Shown here: in pieces, positions 36,001 through 45,635 of the stretch
Position numbering within the stretch: position 1 is the first letter of the stretch
Layout: the number at the start of each line of letters is the position of its first letter
Source of the DNA: Archangiaceae bacterium
GTDB lineage: Bacteria > Myxococcota > Myxococcia > Myxococcales > Myxococcaceae
DNA length: 64,000 bases
Direction of reading: 5' to 3'
NCBI GenBank assembly: GCA_016879935.1
Contig: JAACJQ010000041.1
Span: forward strand, 1 to 64,000
The notes under the pieces: generated by a model
Told to the model about the DNA's origin: nothing
Databases searched by the model: none
What the model saw: the letters and a program-made list of their open reading frames with translations, nothing else
Program-made: the position numbers and the translations under genes

Positions 36001-36627
36001 GTGATCGCGGAACGCCTTGATGTCGTCGTCGAGCTTCAGGTCGCGCAGCGTGTCGTCTTCGATCGCGGCGATGCGGTTGAGCTCGTGCGAGGTGCGGAAA
36101 CCGTCGAAGAAGTGCAGGAACGGAATGCGGCTCTTCAGCGTCGCCGCGTGCGAGATGGCGGCGAAGTCCTGGGCTTCCTGCACGCTCGAGGCGCACAGCA
36201 TGGCGAAGCCGGTCGAGCGCGCGGCCATGACGTCGGAGTGATCGCCAAAGATCGACAGACCGTGCGTCGCGAGCGTTCGTGCAGCGACGTGGAGCACGAA
36301 CGGCGACAGCTCGCCTGCAATCTTGAACATGTTGGGGAACATCAGCAGCAGGCCCTGCGACGCGGTGAACGTCGTCGCGAGCGCGCCCGCCTGGAGCACA
36401 CCGTGAACGGCTCCGGCGGCGCCTGCTTCGCTCTGCATCTCGACCGTGTGAGGGATCTGCCCCCAGAGGTTCTTCTTTCCCGCGGCCGACCACTCGTCGC
36501 AGGACTCACCCATCGCCGAGGCGGGGGTGATGGGGTACAGCGCGATCACTTCGCTCAGTCGGTAGGCAACCGAGGCGACCGCTTCGTTGGCATCGAGCGT
36601 GATGTGTCGGGTGGTTTTCACAGACAC
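33049..36627 (-). CDS. nifJ: Pyruvate:ferredoxin (flavodoxin) oxidoreductase
   Basis: A 1192-residue single-chain enzyme that oxidatively decarboxylates pyruvate to acetyl-CoA, reducing ferredoxin or flavodoxin. Seen are: domain I opening ANEAVASVAYRLSEVIALYPITP; CoA/transketolase domains; two ferredoxin-type clusters (CIQCNKCSLICP and CTGCGLCVQVCP); and the TPP domain with CSGCGETPY, GNATGCSSIFGGN and GGDGWAYDIGFGG. Cys count supports three [4Fe-4S] clusters. Length is normal. I use the GTG at 36627 (GCAGG upstream); a second GTG at 36621 and a TTG at 36684 are alternatives. The next gene overlaps the stop by four bases. No pflA or ferredoxin gene is adjacent. Confidence 0.96.
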   Translation of the reverse strand: MSVKTTRHITLDANEAVASVAYRLSEVIALYPITPASAMGESCDEWSAAGKKNLWGQIPHTVEMQSEAGAAGAVHGVLQAGALATTFTASQGLLLMFPNMFKIAGELSPFVLHVAARTLATHGLSIFGDHSDVMAARSTGFAMLCASSVQEAQDFAAISHAATLKSRIPFLHFFDGFRTSHELNRIAAIEDDTLRDLKLDDDIKAFRDHKLTPDAPLLRGTAQNPDTFFQAREAGNRFHDACPAIVQDTMNRFAALTGRQYRLFERFGHPEPEKLIIAMGSGIGAIQETVEWMVKRGEKVGGVVVRLFRPFDVAAFVATLPASVKQIAVLDRTKEPGAVGEPLFQDVVAALFETGRLDAVKVIGGRYGLSSKEFTPAMVRAVFDELGKPAPKKHFTVGINDDVTHLSLSYDDAFDLEPPETVRAVFYGLGSDGTVSSNKQTIKIIGEYAGLEAQGYFIYDSKKSGAITISHLRFGPQPIRSTYRIRQASFVACHYAPVLERHDVLANAAPGATFLLNTSKPADQAFASLPLEVQKQVMEKKLKFSVIDAFQVAQQAGLGRHISAVMQTCFFALSGVLPKEQAIQRIREGVEKSYGKRGSEVVERNFKAIELTLANLHEVKVPSVLGAGTPRPPAVPREAPEFVQRVTATMMRGEGDLLPVSAFPVDGTWPTGTTRFERRAIALELPTWDEKLCIQCNKCSLICPHAAIRSQLVDPAAMKSAPSTFLATDFKSKDLGTAPSGGVWKYALQVAPDDCTGCGLCVQVCPARDKSNPRHKAIDMNPVEPIREKERANWAFFEQLPYVDRTRVKDDVKATQFLEPLFEFSGACSGCGETPYIKLLTQLVGDRLLVGNATGCSSIFGGNLPTTPYTKDKNGRGPAWANSLFEDNAEFGYGLRLAVDAQQRLASDLLTRLTSKLPAKFAEILVAKQDDEAGIAAQRERVVALKLELAKLEGAEAKQLLQLADSLVKKSVWIVGGDGWAYDIGFGGLDHVLSTGAHVKALVLDTEVYSNTGGQQSKSTPLGASAKFSVAGKAIAKKDLGLLAMSYGNCYVASIAMGAKDAQSLKALKEAEAFPGPALVIAYSHCIAHAYDLKLGTEQQRLAVESGIWPLYRFDPRRLAEGLAPLQLDSPAPKLKARDFMKNEGRFRLVEMKDAKRYEGLLDMADANAARRRALYEQLAAVHLETKKEGTS

Positions 36628-36762
36628 GAGGCCTGCAATCACAAGTCCATTTCCGTCAGGGTGTACGTCTTCATCGGTGCGCAAGGCGTGCGCCGGGGGT
36701 TGGCCGTGGCCGTCGAATCGCGCAATCTGCGCAGCTTCTGGGCCGGCGTGCCGAAGGGCGTC

Positions 36763-38148
36763 ATGCGTCTCGCTGCTGTGGTGATCGTGGGTTGGTGGGT
36801 TGCTGGCTGTTCTCCGTGTCCGTCGGGTCAGTGCGCGGCTGATGCCTCAGCAGCGGGTGGCTCGGGCGGCGGGCTCGTGGCTTCAGGCGGAGGCACTGCA
36901 AGCGCGGGCGGAACAGCGAGCGCGGGCGGGTCGGCGAGCGCGGGCGGATCAGCGAGCGCGGGCGGATCAGCGAGCGCAGGTGGTTCAGCGGGTGGAGCGA
37001 GTGATGCGGGCGTCTGCGGCGCGGGCTCCATCATGATGTTGCCGAGCACGCTCGAGTTCGGCGAGGTCGCTGCAGGCTGCTCGATCGTTCGTCCTCTGAC
37101 GCTGTGGAGTCGGTGCAGCGCTGATCAGACGCTCACGATCAACGTGCCAACTCCGTTCAGTGCGCCTGCGTCGCTGGTGCTTCCCGCGTTCGGTGTCATG
37201 GAGCTGCCGGTCCGCTTCACGCCTCCGACGCTCGGGCTTCGTCAGGCCAGCTTGACGTTCAGCGCGTCTGCGGGCGGGCTCTTCTCGGTCAGCCTTCGTG
37301 GTCTTGGCGCCATGAGCGCTGACGTGACCGACACGTTCGCCTCCGCGGCGCTTCCGCTCAACGACACGTTGTTCGTGATGTCCGACGGCCCGGGAATGGG
37401 GGCGACGCAGCAGTGGCTCTCGGGCAGCGTGCCCGGCCTGTTGCAGTACTGGACGTCCTCGAACGTCGACTATCGCCTCGCGGCGATCAGCGGCAGCCCC
37501 GACGGTGGTGGGCTCATTCAAGAGTCTCCGACAGCGCCGGTGGTGCTCACGGCTTCGACTCCGATGCTTCAGCAGCGGGTGGCTCAGAAGCTGTCGCCTG
37601 GAGAAGCCGGCGTTGGGACGCAGAGCTGTCTGGCTCGCGCGGTCGAGGTGTTGTCTGCCGATGCGGGCTGGCTGCGGCCGAACGCAGGGCTCGGCGTCAT
37701 CTGCGTGCAGAACTCGTTGGAGCAGGTGCCTGGAGACTCGGTGGCGTGGACGCGCGTTCTGGGGACCGTCGCAGGCAAAGCGCCTGGTCAGCTCGTGGTC
37801 AGCGCGATCGGTCGGGTCACGCCTGGATGTGGTGCTCCCGATGACGTGGCGCTGCGTGCTGCGGTGACGAGCACCTTCGGTTCGACCCAGAGCATCTGCG
37901 CGCCTGATGGTGGGCTCGCGCCGTCGGCGTTCGGCTACCGCTCCTCGTTCGAGCTCTCGCGCCCAGGGCCGAGCGACGGCGGGTTCGACGTGCAGGTCGA
38001 CGGCATGGCGGTGCCGTACCTCGATTCGCAGAACCTGCCGATCTGGTCGTTCGACGCTGCCCGCAATGCGTTCGAGCTGAAGCCGCTCTACGCCCTCGAG
38101 CCGGGCAAGACGCTCACGGTGCGCTATCGGCCGGCCTGTACGCCCTGA
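36763..38148 (+). CDS. Lipoprotein with Ala-Gly-Gly-Ser repeats
   Basis: A 461-residue lipoprotein. The signal peptide ends at VAGC; a low-complexity linker of SAGG(S/T)A repeats (coded at 36901-36990) follows. After it come a beta-sandwich-like domain (LEFGEVAAGCSIVRPLTL; similar to ASPM-SPD-2-Hydin/choice-of-anchor-type Ig folds) and a domain of VWA-like or unknown type beginning TLFVMSDGPGMG. The second domain has Cys pairs (TQSCLAR, GVICVQNS, PGCGAP, QSICAP). Function is not recognised; it is likely surface-attached or periplasmic. Divergent from nifJ across 135 bases. Confidence 0.7.
   Translation: MRLAAVVIVGWWVAGCSPCPSGQCAADASAAGGSGGGLVASGGGTASAGGTASAGGSASAGGSASAGGSASAGGSAGGASDAGVCGAGSIMMLPSTLEFGEVAAGCSIVRPLTLWSRCSADQTLTINVPTPFSAPASLVLPAFGVMELPVRFTPPTLGLRQASLTFSASAGGLFSVSLRGLGAMSADVTDTFASAALPLNDTLFVMSDGPGMGATQQWLSGSVPGLLQYWTSSNVDYRLAAISGSPDGGGLIQESPTAPVVLTASTPMLQQRVAQKLSPGEAGVGTQSCLARAVEVLSADAGWLRPNAGLGVICVQNSLEQVPGDSVAWTRVLGTVAGKAPGQLVVSAIGRVTPGCGAPDDVALRAAVTSTFGSTQSICAPDGGLAPSAFGYRSSFELSRPGPSDGGFDVQVDGMAVPYLDSQNLPIWSFDAARNAFELKPLYALEPGKTLTVRYRPACTP
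36901..36990 (+). repeat. Five tandem 18-bp coding repeats
   Basis: Five 18-base units, each close to AGCGCGGGCGGATCAGCG, encode SAGG(S/T)A. Units three and four are identical. The array is a flexible linker between the lipid anchor and the folded domains and is prone to length change. Confidence 0.9.
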
Positions 38149-38154
38149 AGCCGC

Positions 38155-40044
38155 TCAGGCGTACTTGCGAGCGAGGAAGCCTTCGATGACGCGGAGCAGG
38201 CCGGGAACATCGGCGTGCTCCGGCACCGAGATGCGGCAGATCTGCACGTTGTTGCGCTTCTGCGCGGCCTTCACCGCGGCCGAGAGCGCGCCCTGCGTCG
38301 ATTCTTGCGGGTTGATCACGTAGAAATAATCGGGCTTCCCGCCGCCGGTCGACTGGCCGTAGCTCACGCGGTTCTTCACCAGCGTCGGCGCCTTCTCGAG
38401 CAGCTCATCGACGAACTCATCGACCAGGTCGGCGTGCGTCGTCGGAGCGGCCGGCAGGTAGAACGAGAGCACGCCGCTGGCGAGCCCACGCGCGATGTCG
38501 GCGTCGTCGATCGTGTACAGCAGCAGGTCGTGGCCGCGCTTGCGGAGCGCTTCACGCAGGCCCGCCGCGAGCTGGGTCGTGTTCTTCGCGATGCTCGCCA
38601 TGCGCTGCGGGAGATCGCGCAGGCCTTCAGCGAGCGCGTGGAGCTGCGTCGGCCTCGCGGCGGTGTCGGCGTCGCGTCCGTAGGCCTTGGCGTGCTCGAT
38701 GATGCCGAGCGCGAGCGGGTGCTCCGAGGAGAAGGCGACTCCGAGCGTGGCCTTGCCCTTCGTGAAGTACTTCGAGCCGCTCTTGATGATGACGCACGGC
38801 CAGTTCTGCGCGTACGGCTGGGCGAGCAGCGGGAACATCGGCGCGAGCGTCGTGTCGGCGAGCACGGGGAGCTGCAGGCCGTGCTTCGTCTGGTACGCGC
38901 GCAGGGCCGCGAACAGCCGGGGGAAGTCGTGCACCTGCAGCTGCGGGTTGGTCGGCGTCTCGAGGAACAGCACCGCCGGCGCGCCATTCAGGCTCTCGAT
39001 GGAGGCGATCATGCGCTCCACGAGCGTCGTGCCACTGCCATCCGCCGAGAGCACGGGAAGCGGAACGGGCTCGACCACGCCGTCACGCTTCAGCAGCTCG
39101 GCGATGAGCTGGCAGGTGCCGCCGTACCCGTTCTCTGCGTACAGCAGCTTCACTGGGCGTTTCGCATCGAGCAGGCGCGCGGCGGCGCTGAAGACCGCTG
39201 CTTCTGCCGCGAGGCCTGTGTGGAAGATCGCGCTCGCCCGCAGCTCGGGGAACAGGCCACGCAGCAACGCTTCGCACTCGGCGTGCGTGGACTCGACGCG
39301 CGGAGCGACAGGCAGCCCCGCTGCACGCGAAAGCTCCGCGCGTGAATCGACGGCGAGCAATGCGGCAGCCGTGCGCTTGCGAACCAACTGGAGCGCATGC
39401 GGATCGATCGCATCGTTCTCGAGCAGCGTGATGCCGCCACCCTCGACTGGAATCACGATGGCGTCGACGACGAGGCCCGCCCGGTTCGACACGAGTGAGG
39501 CGTTCTCGGCGACGAAGACAGTCAGCGCATTCCCAGCAGCCGCGGGAATCGCTCCACGGTGTCCCTCATGCAGTTCGACGTTACCGGCTCGCAGCGCGGC
39601 CTTCTTCTCCGCCGACAACGGCAACGTTCCCGGCGTGAAGATTCGCACCGTGCGGCTCGGGGTCGCGTACGCCTCGGCGATCGACAGGTACGGCTTGGTG
39701 CGTGACGCGAACGCGATTGCCCGTCGGGCGCCGCTCTGGCTCTGCACGAGCAACTCCACCACCGTCGACAGCGGCTGACCCAGTCGCGCGTAGTCCGACG
39801 GCAGGCCCCAGCTGGCGAGCCTGGTGCGAACCGTCGCTGCATCCGAGGGAGCGCCCTTCGCCAGCTCGGCCACGACCTCGAAGAACCGCTGAACGAAGTC
39901 GGCCTCGTTGCGGAACCGGTTCAGGTCGTACGTCGTCGCTTCGACGTCCCAGTCGTCGGGTGTGGCGCCGGGCGCGAGCAGCTTCGGCAGCACTGCGATC
40001 AGCTGCTTCGCGAAGTCGGGAGGCGTGGTGATGGTGGCACTCAT
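38155..40044 (-). CDS. Divergent Cys/Met-metabolism-type PLP enzyme
   Basis: A 629-residue PLP-dependent enzyme with the cystathionine gamma-synthase-like fold: FLETPTNPQLQVHDFPRLF (family motif ETPTNP) and IIKSGSKYFTKGKATLG, where Lys425 is the likely PLP Schiff-base lysine. A C-terminal domain (about 480-629) is usual. The first about 220 residues have no counterpart in ordinary CGS-family proteins (about 400 residues), so there is an N-terminal extension. The substrate may be a sulphur amino acid but is unknown. Convergent with the lipoprotein at its 3' end; glgP is 27 bases upstream on the same strand. Confidence 0.8.
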   Translation of the reverse strand: MSATITTPPDFAKQLIAVLPKLLAPGATPDDWDVEATTYDLNRFRNEADFVQRFFEVVAELAKGAPSDAATVRTRLASWGLPSDYARLGQPLSTVVELLVQSQSGARRAIAFASRTKPYLSIAEAYATPSRTVRIFTPGTLPLSAEKKAALRAGNVELHEGHRGAIPAAAGNALTVFVAENASLVSNRAGLVVDAIVIPVEGGGITLLENDAIDPHALQLVRKRTAAALLAVDSRAELSRAAGLPVAPRVESTHAECEALLRGLFPELRASAIFHTGLAAEAAVFSAAARLLDAKRPVKLLYAENGYGGTCQLIAELLKRDGVVEPVPLPVLSADGSGTTLVERMIASIESLNGAPAVLFLETPTNPQLQVHDFPRLFAALRAYQTKHGLQLPVLADTTLAPMFPLLAQPYAQNWPCVIIKSGSKYFTKGKATLGVAFSSEHPLALGIIEHAKAYGRDADTAARPTQLHALAEGLRDLPQRMASIAKNTTQLAAGLREALRKRGHDLLLYTIDDADIARGLASGVLSFYLPAAPTTHADLVDEFVDELLEKAPTLVKNRVSYGQSTGGGKPDYFYVINPQESTQGALSAAVKAAQKRNNVQICRISVPEHADVPGLLRVIEGFLARKYA

Positions 40045-40071
40045 GCGGGCGCTCTTGTCACACGGACAGCG

Positions 40072-42537
<2,466 letters not shown>

Positions 42538-42603
42538 GGCCCTGCGATTACCCGACCGATGGAGCGCTGCGAAGCAGTTGTTGTGCCTGCCATCAGTTGC
42601 GCG

Positions 42604-43119
42604 TCAAAGCGCGAGCTCGGACTTCACGAAACGTTCTCGCAGCTGCGCCCGCGCCCGGTGGAGCCGCACCTTCACGTTCGCCTCCGAGATGCCCAGCTGT
42701 GCCGCGCAGCTCGCCGTGTCGACGCCTTCGAGCTCACGCAGCACGAGCACTTCACGAAGCGGGGCAGGCAGCTCTCGAATCGCCTCCACGACGAGCTCGA
42801 GCAGTTCGCGCCGCTCCACCTGCTGATGCGGGTCCACGGGAGCGTCAGCCACGGGCGGTGTCGTGCGCAGCCACCTCGTGGCGACCGACAGCGCGCGGGT
42901 GCACTCGTTGCGAATGACGGCGAAGGCCCACGAGGTGAAGCGCTGAATGCCTTCGAGCCCGTCGATGCGGAGCGAGACGTTCACCAGCACGTGCTGCACG
43001 GCGTCTTCGGCGTCGGCGCCGGTGCGGCAGACGCGGTTCGCGAAGCGGCGCAGATCGGGCGTCGTTTCACGCAGCAGCGCTTCGAGGGCCTGCCGGTCTC
43101 CCGATCGTGCTGCGTTCAC
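42604..43119 (-). CDS. ECF-type RNA polymerase sigma factor
   Basis: A 171-residue sigma factor with region 2 (RRFANRVCRTGADAEDAVQH; FTSWAFAVIRNECTRAL) and region 4 (PLREVLVLRELEGVDTASCA; ISEANVKVRLHRARAQLRER). It starts at GTG 43119, overlapping the stop of the DUF2892 gene (GTGA). No anti-sigma gene is next to it: downstream is glgP and upstream is the small membrane protein, so regulation may run through that protein. Confidence 0.9.
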   Translation of the reverse strand: MNAARSGDRQALEALLRETTPDLRRFANRVCRTGADAEDAVQHVLVNVSLRIDGLEGIQRFTSWAFAVIRNECTRALSVATRWLRTTPPVADAPVDPHQQVERRELLELVVEAIRELPAPLREVLVLRELEGVDTASCAAQLGISEANVKVRLHRARAQLRERFVKSELAL

Positions 43120-43355
43120 GCGCTGGGCCGCCTCGCCTCGAGCTTCCGGCCGATCAGGTAGCAGGCGGGGCAGAAGCCCACGAAGCCCGTCATCGCGATG
43201 CCGGCGCCCATGGCGACGGTGAGGGGCAGCGCGCCTGCGAGTCGTCCAAACGCGAGGGGCAGCGCCGCCATCGCGACACCCAGGACGACCCGAATGATGC
43301 GCTCGAGCAGCGGCACGTTCTTGAAATACAGCGCGGTGCGGAAGAACTTCATCAT
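43116..43355 (-). CDS. DUF2892 / YgaP-like small membrane protein
   Basis: A 79-residue inner-membrane protein with two helices (about residues 17-36 and 38-59). The N-terminus FKNVPLLERIIRVVLG and FVGFCPACYLIG are typical of DUF2892 (YgaP-type) proteins; the CPAC cysteines may bind metal or thiol. The ATG at 43355 has GGAG eight bases upstream. It couples by GTGA to the sigma factor gene that follows. Confidence 0.75.
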   Translation of the reverse strand: MMKFFRTALYFKNVPLLERIIRVVLGVAMAALPLAFGRLAGALPLTVAMGAGIAMTGFVGFCPACYLIGRKLEARRPSA

Positions 43356-43427
43356 CGTGAACTCCAATTCGTGGCGCCTGAAGTGGCGCGTGCGAACAGG
43401 AGTCGCGAGCGGCATCGGGGTTACAGG

Positions 43428-44567
43428 CTATTTGCTGCCGTAGGCCGCGACGGACTCGGCCTCGAGCTGGCTGCGCAGGTCGGCGGTCTTCTCGCGGAAG
43501 TCAGCCATCAACGTCGCCGGCAGCGGCTCGGCCTTGGGGAAGTTCTGGTTGAGCGGGTTCACCCAGCCGCCGCCGCGCTTCATGCCGAAGTGCAGGTGCG
43601 GGCCGGTCGAGAGGCCGGTGTTGCCCGACTCTCCGACGACGTGTTTCTGCGCGAGGCGCTCACCGACGTGCACGTTGATCTTCGAGAGGTGCAGGTAACA
43701 GGTCTCGAAGCTCATCACGTGCTTCACGCAGACCATGTTGCCGCCGCCGTTGTCCCAGCCGGCCTTGGTGACCGTGCCGTCGGCGACCGCCCACACGGGC
43801 GTGCCCTGCGGCGTGCCGAAGTCGACGCCGTTGTGCTGACCGAACTGGTTGATGATGGGGTGGAAGCGGCCGCCGAAGCCCGAGGTGATGGGTGCGAACT
43901 TGAGCGGCGACTTGAGGAACGTCTTGCGCGCGCTGGTGCCGTCTTCGTTGAAATACGAGTCGGTGCCGTCGGGCAGGGCGTAGCGGTACATCTTCTTGGT
44001 GCCGACACTCGAGCCCACGTACGTCGCGGCGAGCACGTTGCCATAGTCGATGAGGCGGCCCTTCGAGACGACCTTCTCGATGACGGCGCGCATGCGATCG
44101 CCCTTCTGCACGTCACGGTAGAAGTCGATGTCCCAGGCGAAGACGTCGGAGAGGGTCATGGCGACGTCCGGCTTCTCGCCCGCGGCGATGGCGGCGTCCC
44201 AGACCGATGACTCGACGACGAGCTCGACGACCTCGACGCGGCGCTCACGATCGATCTCGCGTTTGCGGCCGACGTAGCGATCGCCCTCCCGGCGCACCTG
44301 CCACTCGGTGAGCAGGTTGCGGCGATAGTCCATCAGGTCGAGCACACCGTGGCGGAAGACGAGGCGGAGCTGATCGCCTGGCCGGGCCTTCTTGAAGTTG
44401 AACTCGGCCGCCATCAGCGCGCCCTGCACTTCGCCGACCGTGGTGTTGTCGAGGCCAGCGGCTTCGAGCGCCTTCGCGACGGTCTGGTTCTTCTCGAGCC
44501 GGCGGTTCTTCACCTGCGCGTCGGCGAGGGTCGTGGTCAGGGCGACCACGGCGATCAAGGGGAGCAT
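43428..44567 (-). CDS. M23 peptidase (LytM/MepM-like endopeptidase)
   Basis: A 379-residue exported protein: signal peptide (MLPLIAVVALTTTLADA), LysM/OapA-like N-terminal domain (RRLEKNQTVAKALEAAGL; GDQLRLVFRHG), and a C-terminal LytM M23 domain. Zinc ligands are His and Asp in HNGVDFGTP and the pair in GPHLHFGM. M23 enzymes cut peptidoglycan cross-bridges in the periplasm. Family order matches MepM/NlpD-type endopeptidases. The start ATG 44567 fits. It is 12 bases before the unknown gene at 44580 on the same strand. Confidence 0.9.
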   Translation of the reverse strand: MLPLIAVVALTTTLADAQVKNRRLEKNQTVAKALEAAGLDNTTVGEVQGALMAAEFNFKKARPGDQLRLVFRHGVLDLMDYRRNLLTEWQVRREGDRYVGRKREIDRERRVEVVELVVESSVWDAAIAAGEKPDVAMTLSDVFAWDIDFYRDVQKGDRMRAVIEKVVSKGRLIDYGNVLAATYVGSSVGTKKMYRYALPDGTDSYFNEDGTSARKTFLKSPLKFAPITSGFGGRFHPIINQFGQHNGVDFGTPQGTPVWAVADGTVTKAGWDNGGGNMVCVKHVMSFETCYLHLSKINVHVGERLAQKHVVGESGNTGLSTGPHLHFGMKRGGGWVNPLNQNFPKAEPLPATLMADFREKTADLRSQLEAESVAAYGSK

Positions 44568-44579
44568 TCGCGCGCGACG

Positions 44580-44933
44580 CTAGACCAGCCTCGCGTAAGG
44601 GCCCAATGCGGAGCCGGTCTTTTTCGCGGTGGCCAGCATGACGCGCACCGCCTCGGCCAGCGCGTCGGAGCTCCACTCACCGCGCGCGCTCGTGTGCACC
44701 GTGCCGTCGGCGAGCCACACGTCGGCGTACTTCCACTGTTCGCCCTTCGTTCGCAGGGTGATGCTGGCGACCTCGTCGAGGCGCTCGAAGGACGGGGCCC
44801 GCTGCGGGTTCAGCCACGCGTCGAAGGTGTCGAACTCGAAGTGCGGGTTCTGGTTGTACCGGTTGCAGTACGTCTGGCGGTCGCCGGTCTCGAAGATGAA
44901 GCGGCACACGAGGGCGAAGTCGGCGGCTGTCAT
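44580..44933 (-). CDS. Hypothetical protein
   Basis: A 117-residue soluble protein of mixed alpha/beta composition; I recognise no family. The N-terminus reads MTAADFALVCRFIFET and there is an aromatic-rich centre (FEFDTFDAWLN; WKYADVWLADG). I use ATG 44933. A start at 44981 would extend it into the start region of the opposite gene. It precedes the M23 peptidase on the same strand and may be co-transcribed with it. Confidence 0.55.
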   Translation of the reverse strand: MTAADFALVCRFIFETGDRQTYCNRYNQNPHFEFDTFDAWLNPQRAPSFERLDEVASITLRTKGEQWKYADVWLADGTVHTSARGEWSSDALAEAVRVMLATAKKTGSALGPYARLV

Positions 44934-44949
44934 GGCGAGGCGTCGGAGT

Positions 44950-45411
44950 ATGGTCGTTTTCGTGCGTGCGCTCCTCTTCACTTCGCTGTGCCTGTCGCTG
45001 ACGGGCTGCCGCGTTCACACCCTGCAGGATGGCGCGTACGACTTCGCGCTCACCGAGGTGTTGCGTGACGACTGCGGGCTCTCGACGAACCCGGCCGTGT
45101 TCACGCGCGGCACGCTCGCCACGGCGGGCCACGTGGTGCACCTCGACTACCAGTACCTGACGATGCAGCTGGTCGGCTCGTACCGATACGGGCTCGAAGA
45201 GATGACGATGGACGCGACGCTGGAGAATCTGCGCACCACGCTGCGCGGCCAGGAATGTCAGGTCGACAGCGTCGCGGTGGCGCTCGACTCCACCACCGTC
45301 AACTCGGGCCGCTTCAACGGCACGATGAGCTTCACGTTCAACTCGCGCTCGAGCGACGCGTGCACGTGCAGGTTGTTCTTCCGCTACGCCGCCACGCGCG
45401 CCGGAGGCTGA
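44950..45411 (+). CDS. Hypothetical lipoprotein
   Basis: A 153-residue lipoprotein with signal peptide and lipobox LTGC (residue about 19) and a beta-rich mature part (TMQLVGSYRYGLEEMTMDATL) with conserved-looking Cys pairs (DDCGL, QECQVDS, DACTCRLFF). No known domain. Its start codon is only 16 bases from that of the opposite-strand gene, so the two promoters must overlap each other's coding region. The stop is immediately followed by an SGNH-hydrolase remnant. Confidence 0.6.
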   Translation: MVVFVRALLFTSLCLSLTGCRVHTLQDGAYDFALTEVLRDDCGLSTNPAVFTRGTLATAGHVVHLDYQYLTMQLVGSYRYGLEEMTMDATLENLRTTLRGQECQVDSVAVALDSTTVNSGRFNGTMSFTFNSRSSDACTCRLFFRYAATRAGG

Positions 45412-45412
45412 A

Positions 45413-45579
45413 GTGCCTCACCTCGCCCTGGTCGGCGATTCGGTCTTCGACAACCGCCGCTACACGGCCGGTGCTCCAGCGTGGAGCCGACCGACTTCGT
45501 GAACTCCATCGAGCCGTCGGCAACGGGTGGCCGGAAGATCGCCGGTGCCATCGCCCGAGCGCTCTGGGGAACGCCCTGA
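45413..45579 (+). pseudogene. SGNH/GDSL hydrolase remnant with internal deletion
   Basis: Two fragments of one esterase lie head to tail. Frame one (45413-45502) reads PHLALVGDSVFDNRRYTAG, which is SGNH block I with the nucleophile Ser in GDS. Frame two (45481-45579) reads DFVNSIEPSATGGRKIAGAI, which matches the C-terminal end of the same family. About 500 bases expected between them, including the Gly, Asn and Asp/His blocks, are missing. The product would be inactive. Confidence 0.65.
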
Positions 45580-45635
45580 GCCGTCGCGAAGCTCCTGGTT
45601 TTCACTTCCGAAGGGCTTCGGGGGTCGAGCAGAAC

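Noticed and set aside
33328-36750. Open frame on the plus strand running for over 1100 codons antisense to nifJ
   Set aside because: Only the last part from 36763 is a real lipoprotein gene; the rest mirrors nifJ.
36901-36990. Tandem repeat considered as a CRISPR-like array
   Set aside because: Units are contiguous 18-mers without spacers and are in frame with the lipoprotein.
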